Positions 1-11,310 of a stretch of DNA of 64,000 nucleotides are shown here, one piece after another (the stretch's first letter is position 1; each line of letters starts with the position of its first letter). Below the pieces are notes generated by a model, which worked only from the letters and a program-made list of their open reading frames with translations, did no database searches and had not been told where the DNA came from. The translations under genes and the position numbers were made by a program. This DNA is from Acridotheres tristis (Eukaryota > Chordata > Aves > Passeriformes > Sturnidae): positions 69,853,785-69,917,784 of the forward strand of contig CM072885.1 of the NCBI GenBank assembly GCA_037013685.1, given 5' to 3'.

Positions 1-1402
1 CAATATCTAGTGGAGTACAAGGGCATCATGTTTAGGTGTGTTCCATAAGCTTTGGTCATTTAAAACCCCTTCCTTCTACTCTTTCCAAGCAGGGAAGAAA
101 ACAACATTGCCTTAAAAAGACAATAATTATTTTTATTGAATAGAATTATTTATAATTTATTTATTTCTTATTTATTACAGGATGGGTATATTTCTACCTT
201 CTTTATATCTTCCTGGACCTGCAGAGGGTGCAAAATCTCCACATTGCTTAGAAGAAGCAGAATTATTTCATTCTCCTGGTATATTTTGATTCTCTGGTAA
301 CTTGTAGCAGTGCTTCACCTGCACCAAGATGCTCACTAGAAATGTCATTGTAGCAAAAAAAAAGGAGATAAAAGCATTTACTATTGCAATTAGGGCTGTT
401 GCCATTTAATTTGCAGAAATGTTTTATTCTTCAATATCTGAACCTAGTGCTCAGCAATTCTCTGGCCTAGTGCAATCTGGTCCCTTGTCATCTTCTCTCT
501 TTCCCTAATAGTGTGCTTTCCTCTTCATCATCTCTGTTTTTCTGCTTTCTCTTTGATTTTAGTCTGGGTATTTCTTCTGGCTAATGGTTTCTGATGGAAT
601 TCTTGCTTCAAGTGGTTTCTTTCATACAGTGAAAACAGTGGAGGTAAATGACAAACTGCATGGCTTTGGTTGCACATTTTATTTTCACATGATTTCAGCT
701 GTATCTAGAATAAAAAAATAAAATATCTGAGACATTATTATGATTTCACTTCATTTATTTTCACTGATTTAGCAGAGGTCTTCAATGGGAGAAAGCATGT
801 CAGCAATGTTTAGGCAAAAAACCTGCTTTTAAGGTGTAGGGGTTTCTGGGATAAAACTTTTCTGCTTTCAAAGAAAATCATTCTGTTCTGCAAATCAGAA
901 CAAATGCTTCATTGCCACTCAATTAGAGAAGCATTATTAGGGGAAAGAATCCCTTAAATTTAAAATACCTGTCAATTAAGAATCAAAGGGAGGGGCAAGA
1001 AAGTTTTTAGGGTGTGGTGGTAAAACTTGTCTAACTTTCCACGTTTCATAATGAGGATTTTTTTTTTTCTCAGTTTGTTTGTTTTTGTTCATTTGTGTTT
1101 TGTTTTGTTTTGAATTCATAGTCTTCATACCAGCTGTGAAAGGGCTGGGTCACAATGTTCTGGGAGGCACAGCAGCCTTTCAGACTGGCAGGATTTAAAT
1201 GATCAGCCTTTGTGAGGAATGAATGGGCACTTAAATCCAGGTCTCTGTATTTGGTCAGAGTTCTTTGTGGGGTTCTTTTGGAGCAAGTCTCATCAGTTTT
1301 CTGACTGTAACAAAAACTTCGTTTGCACTGACCTGCTTATATCTCATTTTTGGGTTGATGGGGGAAAAAAAACCCAACAACCAATAACTAATCAACCAAA
1401 AG

Positions 1403-1425
1403 AAATAAAATAAAATAAAATAAAA
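1403..1425 (+). repeat. (AAAAT)n microsatellite
   Basis: About four and a half uninterrupted AAAAT-type units lie between an A-rich left flank and an AACC-rich right flank. It is a short pentanucleotide repeat with no indication of function. Confidence 0.85.
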
Positions 1426-1502
1426 CCAACCAAGGATGTCAAGAGACAAGATTGTGTTTGTGCCAAAGCCCAGCACAGACCCTCACGTTCTCTGTGGCTG
1501 CA

Positions 1503-1526
1503 GATGATGATGATGATGATGATGAT

Positions 1527-1569
<43 letters not shown>
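1503..1569 (+). repeat. (GAT)n / (ATG)n trinucleotide microsatellite
   Basis: This is a run of GAT triplets over 67 bp, broken once near 1525-1530 where an extra T shifts the phase. On the minus strand it reads ATC/TCA/CAT, which yields poly-Ser, poly-Ile and poly-His stretches in three different frames. Those frames are artefacts of the repeat and are not called as genes. The run is long enough to be length-variable between individuals. Confidence 0.95.
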
Positions 1570-3252
1570 ACTGGAGAGAACAGAAAAACCTCCTTGAGGT
1601 TTGTCCTGATCCTGCTGAAAAACAGGAAAATTTCATCTTGCCTCTGATACCTACCCAGTGCAAATCTTTTGGTCAGAAGTTTCAAAATCCATTGCTCAGA
1701 GAGTGTAATTTGTATTTGGAGATTTTTAATACCTCTGGTTAAGTCTGAGAGTGCAGTTTTCTAAGATGGAAAGGATTAATTGTAAATAAATTGTTTGATT
1801 TGAAGCTATTACTAGGATAGTACTGCAATAACTCTGTTAACATCATAATGGTAATCTCGTTGTCCTCTTTGATTCCAAGAATTGCAAGATTTAGACCTGC
1901 AAGGAAGAACACAGCATCATTATATAATTTGGTAGGGAAGAGAAGCACCACTCTTCACAAATGAAAGATTAAAGGCTTGGGGTCTATTATGTGCCCATCT
2001 GCAGCTGTGCTATAAAGCAGGGATATTTATATTTTAATAATTTAGACAGAGGTGTGTGAGTAGCTGCCTGCTCTTTGTGCAGAGTGGCCTTTCCTCGGGT
2101 GGGAAAGGTGAGCTGGAAAAATGTTCATTTCCTCACAGGGGCAGGCAGGGCAAGGCATGGGGCAGAGCAAACTCTGATGATTGCAATCCATCAGGTGATG
2201 GAGGCCTCGGGACCAGGGAATTATTTCACAGGCTTCCTTATTAATGAATCAAAAATACATGGGAGAGCCTGTGCACAGCCCAGACAAAGCCACACCTGAT
2301 GAATGATAAATTCAGTGCCTTTAGCTTTATTTATTTATTTATTTGCATGGATGTGGGAGAATCACCTCCCTGAGCAGCCAGGGGGTTTTTTTTATTTTGT
2401 GCCCAGGTGTGAGTGGGGTGGTGGCACACACAGACCTGGCATGGACCTGGTGGGATGCTGAGACCTCAGCTGCCTACAGCTCCAGGCCAGAATTTTAAGC
2501 CTGGCCTGAGTGGAGAAGTTCAATGTGAAATTATTTCAACAGTGCAGTAACTGATATTTTATTAAGCTTGGAGTGGTAAGATGGAGGCCAAAGGGATTAT
2601 CTGCACCCTTGGGTAATATTCTCTGTACCTAGGACAATTTATTGTTTCCAAATATTGTCATTACATCCTTTATTATCAGCTGACACACTTAGAAATCTGG
2701 CTGTAGTGTTAATTTTATTTTCCAAGTATCCTAGGGTATAAGAATTGACAGAGAGCTCTGCTAAGAGAACAAAAACCCCATTAATTTTAGTCCTTTTTGC
2801 TGATGTCTTTGATTCTTTCATTTTTCTGTTAAAAACTTACTCTGCTAAAGAAACTGAGAGAGGTTCATATGAATTTGGCAATTTGATATCCATCAAAAGT
2901 AGAATCAGTTACAGGGATAAATAAGAATTTTAAAATAAAAAAACGGGATCTGTGAGGGATTGCTGAAGAAAGGCAGTGGAAAATAAAGGTCTTAATTTGA
3001 AATCCATTCCAAGTGTGCTGCCTCCATGGGACTTAATTAAGCAACAAATCTCCTATCACAAAAAAATTATTTATAAAACCTGGAATTTTTCTGGTACTTC
3101 AAGTGGTGTTCCTGCAATGAATTTACCATTTGAAAATATAGGGCATGTTTCATGTGAAGGGAAGGGATTTTTTTACAGATGGGCAGTGACACTTTATGGA
3201 AAGGCAGCTGCTGCCACTGGAGCCCTGGAGTTCTTAATGTGGATTTTTAAAC

Positions 3253-3314
3253 TATTTTTTTTTCTTCCTCTCCTTCCTCTTCCTCTCCTCTCTTTTTTTG
3301 TTTCTCTCTCACTC
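3253..3314 (+). repeat. Polypyrimidine (C/T) tract
   Basis: The stretch is almost purely C and T, with many TTCC/TCTC units and only a G and an A interrupting it. It runs directly into the T/G block to its right. Together they form about 300 bp of strongly strand-biased sequence. Confidence 0.85.
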
Positions 3315-3550
3315 TTTTTTTTTGTTTGTTTGTTTTGGTTTTTTTGGGGTTTTTTTTTTTTTTTTTTTTTGTTTGTTTGTTTTTGGGGTTTTTTTGTTTG
3401 GTTTTTTTTGGTTTTTTTTTTTTGTTTGTTTGTTTTGGTTTTGTTTTTTATTTTTTTGGGGGTTTTTTTGGTTTTTTTTGTTTTGGTTTGGTTTTTTTGG
3501 GGGGGGGGTTGGTTTTTTTTTGTTTGGTTGGGGTTTTTTTTGTTTGTTTT
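3315..3550 (+). repeat. Low-complexity T/G block
   Basis: Over 236 bp the plus strand has no C and a single A (3450). It is built from T runs, TTTG units and TTTTGG/TTTTGGGG units. Guanine runs of four or more lie at 3346-3349, 3385-3388, 3458-3462, 3499-3508 and 3530-3533. The long hydrophobic Phe/Leu/Val/Gly frames read through it, and the Lys/Asn/Gln frames on the other strand, simply reflect base composition. Two similar blocks occur at 30021-30124 (opposite strand) and 53000-53198. Confidence 0.93.
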
Positions 3551-6500
3551 ATAAATAGTTTTCATTATTTGGAAAAAATTTATATTGAAAGCCTTAAGAA
3601 CCTGAAATCCTTTCATCAGCTTCAGATTAGGATGACATTGAGTTATCCCCGGTGTGAGCTTCCAGTTAAATCTGAAAGAAGATTAGCACAATGACCTGAC
3701 CAAGCAGAGCTAATATTCCCCAGTGTGGTTTGGGAATTCAACACACGTGGGATAAAATCAAACATTTTTTGGTAACATTTTATGCTCTTTTGTTGAAAAT
3801 CATTCAGGTATTTTCTTTTTACAGCTCTTTGCAAATTCAGATGAGGATTTTTGTTAAATTTTCACTCAGGAAGGCATCATCTTGAATTGAAATATTATGA
3901 TTCTTTCTGCAGAAAACAACTGAGTATTAGAGGAGAACTAAATTCCTGATTTATTTATGGAGACAGGCAGGAAGAGAGAGGAAGGAAGATTTTGTCTTTT
4001 CTCAATACAGAATGCTTTTTTGGCTATTTTAAAAGTGAAATAATAACTCCTTACAAAGAGAAATCGAAATCCTTGTGTTTCTGATACACAACCAGCCTGT
4101 GAATTTCACAATATCAGGATATTCAAGTCTTCCCAAAATCAAAAATAAAAGGACTTAAGGGGATTTCTCCTCAGAGCTACAATAATATTTTTCAAAACTT
4201 TCATTTTTTGTTTAACTTTAGAACCCAGATATTCTCTGAAATACTTATTGAAAAAATGATCCACGAGTGGCTGAAAGAACAGCTCCTAAACACCTGCAGC
4301 ACATTTGTCTGAAGGCTTATCTGAGGCTGAGTTTGAGTTTTCCCTGGGCCTGACTGAAAATCAGGGCAAAGTTTTCCACTGTGTCGAGTGTGCATTGGAA
4401 CACGCCCAGAAATTTCATTTTCTTGTTGGCTGTAGCATCCAGGATGGCTCGAACCAGCCTCAGTTTTGGTCCTTTAGGATTCTCTCTCTGCCTTGCACTT
4501 GCTAATGCACAAACCCAGGTTGTTCCTCAGTTCTATCACAGTGTCTGTGTTGATGTTCTCAGTGTGCCAACCCACTGGAGCAATTTGACTTTTCCCCAGG
4601 AAAACTTTGGAAGGAATAAATACTCTTTAAAAAAAAAAAATTAGATTCGGTTTCAGTTCTTTTCCCCTAAATGTAAAAATGGGGTGCACTTTCTCAAGTC
4701 TCTGCTAATTTGGAAACCTCTCATTCGAGTTTTGCTGTCTGGTCTGTGCTCACTGATACATTTTGCCTTTAAATAAAAGCTGTGATGTGCTGGGTGTGGC
4801 ATTTTCATTAAAGTTTGAGGGATTATCCTGCCTTTACAAAGTGCAGCAAGTCCTTATCTGAAACGTTACATACACAGTCAGCTGTGCTCAGAAAGGTGGA
4901 GTCCAAGTGGAATTAAACTGGAGGAGGCATGGGAAAGCATGGCTTGTGTTACCAGAGTTCTTTAATTTTGAAAAAAATCCAAAGAGAAACAAAACCAATT
5001 GAGCAATTGATGCCAGGGAGGGAGGAAGAGCTCCTAACTCAAAGTTGATGTGAGGATAGCTTTTGAACAAAGTAATTTCTTTCTTTTTTTCTTTTCCCCA
5101 GCAGATATTTGAAAAAGGGAGTAGCCCAAAAGTGGGTAGGTGTGAGCTCAGTTGCCATAACCAGCTGAACTAAAACATGCACAGAAATGTCCCAACAATT
5201 CACTGCTTGACAGATCTGACACAGAGGAAGTAAACTGGATTAGAGCAGGGGGAGAGAAAAAAAATCCTTTGGCACTGGATTCGCTAAGGAAAAAAGTAAC
5301 TTCAGAAAGGCTGGGTGGTAAAATCCTAATGCAGAGCAGATGGCAGTCTTCACTTCAGAGTCTGGATCAATTCTCACATCCTTTACAGATGTTATCCTCA
5401 CTAAATAGCTCACATAAAAACACTGGCTTTGATTTTTGCAGAATTTTTACACTGAATTTGCTTTCTAGAATGAAACATGTTTTATAACTTCATGAAGATA
5501 AACTCTTTGTAGTGCCTTTAACTAAGGACATTTGGCATGTTTATTTCCAAGTGTCACACAGACTGATTTTTTTCCCCCCAGCAGAAGTAATACTGGTACC
5601 CACTGAGATGTTTTCTTAAGAAACAATCAGAAAACTTGAGCTATGGAGTAGTTTGTCTAATGCTAACATCTCTCTGTTGAAAATCATGTCAGGTTTCTCC
5701 AGCAGTCCTGTAAGAACTCATAATATGTGCCATCAAGTGATTTTTTTTTCCTCTCATCCAAATCTTTACATTTTGCAATCAAATCCACAGAGAGTAGAGA
5801 AAAATCTGAGCACTTTCACTTGTGATGATGTGTGTGATACCCCACACAACTATCAGCTATTTACAGAGGTGATGACTATTGGTGTGGTAGGTGGATAAGG
5901 AAGATGAGGAAGAAAATTATTCTTGAGTAGCTGAAGTCAGTAAGAGTCTTTCTTGAGCTCTGGATCAGTGATACCACAGCTCTGCCTATAGTTTCCACTC
6001 AAAATGGTTTTTTTTACACAGGAGAGATCCCCTCAAAAATATTCAAATTTAATTTCAGGCAAGGGTTTATTTTATATGATCCTTGAGAACAGGGTTGTTT
6101 GGCTAGGAACACAAACCTTTTCCTTGCCACTTAAAACAGGCTGCTTTCACTCTGTATTATAGCATCATGTTTTCCTGTTTTGTTTTTTTTCTTTTACTTG
6201 ATCCTAATGACACACTGTTGTGAAGATCACAAGCAAAGGAAACAGGATGATTTGTTACCTGTGCTGTCTATGAAGTAACAGCATTCTGTGGGAGGTGCAG
6301 CCTGTAACTGCTCTGAGAACAGTGAATGAAGAATTAGTCTAGATTGCTAATGACTAGGTACAGAACATTTCTTTGTCTTGAGGGCTTGATCATTTTAGCT
6401 AAATACCAGCCTGCAATCTGCTGACCTTTGTGCAGGGCACTCCCTCAGGCAGTGCTGGCCCAAAGCTCTGTGTGGCTTTCCTTGTTTTATGTCCCACGAG

Positions 6501-9500
6501 ATGCTTCAGTGCTGGAAGAAGCTTTTTTGAAAGCTGCCACAGCTACAACTGGAAAGGACTTTCCAGCCAAAGGAAATTTATGCGTAGAGAATTTCACAAT
6601 GGGGCATCCAAAGCAGATATGAAGAGCTTTTCAGATGAGATACCTTTGGAATTAGATTGTCTCTTGCCTGCCCTTGCATCAGTCAATTCCCATGAGCTCC
6701 ATGGCTTTCTAACCATGGCAGCACTGTGCTGTGCTCCCCCTGGGTTATTACTGTGCAGCTCCTCTCCCTCTCCTTCTCCTGCTTCTTATTTTCATGTCCT
6801 CTAAAGTCCCATTTTCTTCCCTGGGCTCGCTGCTTTTTGTAGCTTTATAAACAAACACAGTTAAAATAAAGTTTATATTGTGTGGCATCAAACCAATGCT
6901 TTGATCATGGTGTCAGCCTTCTGTTCCTGCCCACAATGAAAATTTGTGTAACACTTTTCCCCTGATTTAATTCAAAGCAGCAGCACCACAACTGCAGAAC
7001 TGAAGTTTGGGGTTTTTTGTTTCTTTGCTTGGTTTTGTTCCCCTCTTTTTTTTTTCCTGTTGCTATTATCTACTGCCCCATTTAAAACTCTGAAGGGCAA
7101 GGTTACCATGCATAAATTAATAAAACATAACAGCAGGGAGATGGTCATGCCATGACTGTGAGAGGTCCATGCTTGGAGAACCTGAGCCTGGAGGAGTCAA
7201 AGCCTTGTGTGTGTCAGTGACCTCTCCTCTTTTTCTTTTCTGCCACATTCCTGCTCTCCTCTGTCTCTGCAATCTTGCCAGCACCTGAGAAATTCGCTGC
7301 TTTTTAGCTCAAATTTACTTGAAATGCTGAATGTTTCTAAACACTGAATTAACACTGAATTATTAATCACTGGGTGTCCAGTGTGCATTGTTTTCCTTTC
7401 ATGTGGTTGCTGTGGCTCTGAACAGCCAGATTACCTCAGTTTAAGCATCATTTTCAGTCCCTTTGCTGGGAGCCACCAGGGCTGGAAAAGCGACTGTGTC
7501 ATGGGTGTTTTTTTCATGCAGCACAAGTGAAAATGTGTTTCTTTCTGACTGTGACCCCACCTGCATTTCACTGCTGAATGCAGAGCAGATTTTGCATTTC
7601 AGAAAGACAAGCAATACACTGCTTGTTCCTTTGCAATTATCTTAAAATAAACCAGGACCCTGTGGATTCAAATTTTCCTTAATGGCTCCAGTCAGCCTCA
7701 CCTGGCTTTTCTTACCATCCCCATTGCAGCATGTGGGGACTTGGCTTGGTCAAACACAGAGTTCAGCTGATCCCATCAGGATGCTGATAACTCAGGTATT
7801 AATTTGTTTGGATATTTTTCCTTCTTAATTTTTTCCCCCTCTAAAATAGCTATAATTTTCCTATACTCTGTGCTGACCCACTGTGGTAAAAAAAAAAAAT
7901 CTATATATATATCCAGCAAAAACATCCTCCCATGCAGGCAACTGGGTATTGTGGATGTCCAAGGTGGTGAGCTCTTGCTGTGGAAACCCCCAAATCAGAA
8001 AGTAGGCAAGCTTTTTGTGCTCATAAAATTTGACACTAGACAAGGCTTTTAATTGTTGTATAGTTCTTGGTAAATAAATAACATAGGTTCAGGTAGATAA
8101 AAGGCTGCTTCTTTTCTGTTTAATCATTTCCCCTCCCTTATTCCTAAGGCCTGTAGTTAAGCATATATGGGTTTTGTTATGTAGGAATAAGATTATGAAC
8201 ACAAAGGTTAGCATTGAGACAATATTTGACATTTACACTTAGAGTAATCAGCAGCAACTGTAAATATCTGATTTCTTTGCATCCCATCTGGGTTTTAAGG
8301 AGATAAGTGAGTTATAGTGTTATACTTACAAACAATTTTTTCTATGCATTTCAGGGCCTATAATTAATGTGGCTGCTTATTATGACATTTCTGTAATGTA
8401 TGAGAGCTTCTGTTCCCAGCTTTTGTATTTTAGAGGTTGTCATTTTCTTGCTAGTACCTTTTACCTATTGGTCTTTAAAGTGATACTGAGTAGTTGGAGA
8501 ATCAAGAGATTCTTTTTGGATTTTGTGCCTTCTATCCTGCCTTGCCCAGCATTCTGAAGTGCACACATTTTGCTCAGTTTCTATGTCAGATGTAAAAAGG
8601 GAGGAATAAATCCAAGTCTGAAGAGCTCTGCAGCTTTGGCTATTTTGGTTATCTGGTATCAATGGTAAGACTGAGACACAAGGGAGAAAGTGGAGGAAAC
8701 GTGTTGTTACATGTTATGTGCCCGAGTCTCAGAAATTAAAATTTCTGTAACTTTTTCAGGGTTTTAATCAGGTGATAACAGCAATACCTTCTCTTTAATC
8801 CTATTCACGTACTGAACTGCAGATTTCTGGTTATACCTGAACTCAAGTGTGCTGTTTGTGACACAGCAGCACCTGTTTGGGCTGGTTGCTACTAAAATCC
8901 ATTTTCATCATTGTCTCAGTTTCATATACCCTGATCTTCTGAGCATCCCTGCAATCTGAAAGAAATGACAGTAAAGGAAGAACAGTCTGTCTTGTCAGAC
9001 TGATTCATGGAAGGAGACATCCTTTCAATTACTGTTTCTATTCCATCCCTCCAGCCAGGCCTCCTACATCTGTAAATCTGTGTGTTTTACTGATGTTAAG
9101 TGTGTGAATCAGTTCTTCTGGTAAATAATTGATCTGCTTATTCCTTAACTGGATGTGTCTCTGTGTTTGTTTTGGTTAAGGGCAAATTTGGGAGAAAACA
9201 TCCAAAGGGGCTCTTCCAGAAAACAAGTTTAAGCCACCTCTCCCCTAACTGGTTCGGGAAAAGATTTCCTTGGAGAGAAGTGGGAAAAAAACTTTATTTA
9301 GCAGGCAAAGCAGTCCCCAGCACAACATCATCTGTGTGAAGGATGCAGGGGAGCAAGTGCAGTCTCTGATTACAAACTCTGCACCTCTTCTCTCCTCCTT
9401 CACTCTCAGAACCTGTCCCAAAGCTGCAGAACTTAACATCCAGTACAAACAGAACAGGCATCATAAAGTTACCCCAACAGACAGTCTTGTTATGCACAGC

Positions 9501-10492
9501 TTCTAATTTTATTTTCTTTTCTTTTTTTTTTTTTTTTTTGTACTAAAAGCCTCTGCAATTAAATTCAAAGTGCTGGTCTCCACGAACTTGGAACTGCCTA
9601 CAGTTTTTGTTGTAAATACTTGTTGGATAAAACCGTTTCCCCTGTTAATGAAGGTCGATAGGAGGTAAAACAGTTGTCACAGTTCAACAGGCAGAGCAAA
9701 TCGTTTGTTTGTCTGTTTTCCTTACTGTTTCTGCTTTCATTAAAGCAATGCTCTCACTGGAATATCTAAGTAGCTGTAATACTTGCCAGAGGAATATTAC
9801 TTCTTTATTACTGTGTAAATCAACTCTGAGCACAGTTTTTGAATACAAACACAAATAAGACGTTTCTAAAAACCCCCTAATGTAAGTTGAATTTTCTGGT
9901 GCTCCATTCTGAGCAGAGCTTGTCGAAGCTGTAAAAAAGAGAAACAAAATGTGATTGCAGCTCTTCCTGTGGCCTGAAGGCAGAATTGCTCCCCTTGGGC
10001 TGGTGGCTGGTCCCTTTGGGAGGCTGGACCATGAAGGATGCTTTGGGAAGAGGAGGAGGAGGAGGGAAATCTGCTGGCACTGCACAGCAGCTCGTTTTCT
10101 CTGCTCTCACAGGCACCGTGTGTTATAAAGGCTTTTATGAACTTGCTGTGAATTTATGAGTTTATGTGGCTTTTATGAACTTGCAGAAATTGGAAGCAGG
10201 CATTCAGATCCCCAGGTTTCTCTGCCTGGCTGACTAGCCTAGTTCATTTTATTAACTGGTACTTCCAATTTATCAAATCTCCCCTTTTGAAACAGAAATC
10301 TCTTGCTACTAGTATTGATTCGTTTACTTTGAAAAAAATATGAATGACTGGCTCCAAAATGATTTTTGAGAACATATTCACTGCTTACTGCAACTAAGGG
10401 CTGGTTTCTTTTCCCAAGTTAAAAAAAACAGGACAAGAGGAAATGGCCTGGAGTAGAACCAGTGGAGGTTTAGGTTAGATATTGTCACAGAA
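3551..10492. other. Unique noncoding DNA, no gene seen
   Basis: About 7 kb of AT-rich single-copy-looking sequence. It contains strings resembling 3' splice acceptors (near 5078-5103 and 5567-5580), but no downstream frame with a matching donor, so I do not call exons. Minor items are an 18-nt T run at 9522-9539, a short TA run near 7902-7912 and a small direct repeat at 10130-10184. No repeat family was recognised. Confidence 0.55.
10130..10184 (+). repeat. 17-bp direct repeat, 38-bp period
   Basis: The 17-mer beginning GGCTTTTATGAA occurs at 10130-10146 and again, identical, at 10168-10184. The 21 bp between them also contains TTTATGAG/TTTATGTG, so the segment looks like a local duplication that has partly decayed. 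No function is implied. Confidence 0.8.
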
Positions 10493-10735
10493 TGACACGG
10501 GGAGAGAGACACTCACACTCACTGACTCCGAGGAATCAAGCAGGAAAATAATCACTTTATTTACATTTCATGTCTATTTATAGAATTCCAGCATTGACCA
10601 TGGATTGGAGAGTGAGGATAATACCTCCTGACCCCATAGATCCCATCAACAGTCCATCAATTCTCTCTTCCTCCAAAGAGGAATGCAAAACAGAGAAGAA
10701 GAACAGAGTGTGAGAAACAGCAAAATCTGTCAACA
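10493..10735 (-). mobile_element. LTR remnant of an endogenous retrovirus-like element
   Basis: Read on the minus strand, this segment has the order expected of an LTR. A TATA-like box (TATAAATA, plus positions 10575-10582) is followed about 15 nt later by a polyadenylation hexamer AATAAA (plus 10556-10561). A GT-rich U5-like stretch follows, and the sequence ends in TGTGACA (the CA terminus at plus 10493). The bases beyond that end do not look like a primer-binding site, so this is probably a solo LTR or a 3' LTR abutting host DNA. The U3 side (right) fades into the CR1 fragment and its true end is not visible. No gag, pol or env frame is present. The family assignment is open. Confidence 0.5.
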
Positions 10736-10964
10736 ATCAGAAGGCTGAAACACAAGGGCAACAGGATATTAGGAAAAAAACTCTTCACAGAAATTGTTGT
10801 CAAGCCCTGGAACAGGTTGCCCAGGGAAGTAGCAGAGTCCTCAACCCTGGATGGATTTAAAAGGAATGTACATGTGACACTTGGGGACATGGTTTAGTGG
10901 TGGGCTTGGCAGTGCTGGGGTAAATCAGACTCGGTGATCTCTCCCTAAATGATTGAATGAATCC
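10736..10964 (+). mobile_element. CR1 LINE, 5'-truncated 3' end
   Basis: The segment matches the well-known 3' end of avian CR1 elements. Landmarks in order are an AGGAAAAAAACTCTTCACAG-type motif near 10771-10790, a 'GGAACAGGTTGCCCAGGGAAG' motif near 10809-10829, a 'GGACATGGTTTAGTGGTGG' motif near 10884-10902, and the terminal GATGATC-like/ATTGAATGA tail near 10935-10962. Only the tail of ORF2 and the 3' UTR region are represented and no reading frame survives. It is 5'-truncated, as most CR1 copies are. The left boundary against the LTR remnant is uncertain by about 30 bp. Confidence 0.88.
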
Positions 10965-11310
10965 ACGACCTCTGGGTCCTAACACCACTGGTAGCACCAA
11001 GACCTGTTGGCCACCAAGGCTTTGGCTGCCACATTCCTATAGCAGAGCCTGCAATTGAAGAATTCAATTCCTGTGCCATGCAACTGAAGCATTTTTTCTG
11101 CAGCACCAGGGCTCCGGCTGGCCATGGCAGAGTGGATGGGGACCCTGGGAGCTTTCTCTTCTCCCAGCACTCACTGTGAAAGCCTGGGAGTGTCTCCCCC
11201 TCTTGCACCAGGACAAAAAACACCTGGGATCTGCATATCCACTCTCCTGTCTTCCTAATATTCTCCAACTGATAGAATTAAGAACCAAATCACAGAGGCT
11301 CGAGATAGAA
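10965..11310. other. Unassigned segment next to CR1/LTR
   Basis: This is richer in GC than its surroundings and lies directly against the CR1 3' end. Several overlapping minus-strand open frames of up to 107 codons cross it, none resembling a protein I know. It could be host DNA, or the distal part of the LTR element split by the CR1 insertion. I could not find a target-site duplication that would settle this. Confidence 0.35.

Larger units (their letters stand above)
1..3245. other. Unique noncoding DNA, no gene seen
   Basis: AT-rich, CpG-poor sequence with simple repeats at 1403-1425, 1503-1569 and 2326-2344 (a TTTA run). Open frames here are short and either overlap one another on both strands or come from the microsatellites. 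I see no splice-site pair, promoter or RNA gene. T-rich stretches at 1060-1115 mix T runs with TTTG units and look like a small version of the T/G block that follows at 3.3 kb. Confidence 0.6.

Noticed and set aside
1392..1685. Minus-strand frames with poly-Ser/poly-Ile and poly-His stretches
   Set aside because: They are translations of the GAT microsatellite in different frames, with no flanking coding signal.
3340..3540. TTTTGGGG units resembling ciliate telomere repeats
   Set aside because: Units are irregular and interspersed with TTTG and long T runs, and they are not arrayed. Vertebrate telomeres use TTAGGG.
2976..3616. Long hydrophobic plus-strand frame (192 codons) and Lys-rich minus-strand frame (140 codons)
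   Set aside because: Both are products of the T/G low-complexity block; residue content follows base composition exactly.
5078..5108. Strong splice-acceptor-like sequences (here, and near 5567-5580, 22183-22200, 31585-31597, 52081-52095, 55188-55210)
   Set aside because: Polypyrimidine-AG strings are common in T-rich DNA. None leads into an open frame ending at a good donor, so no exon can be supported.
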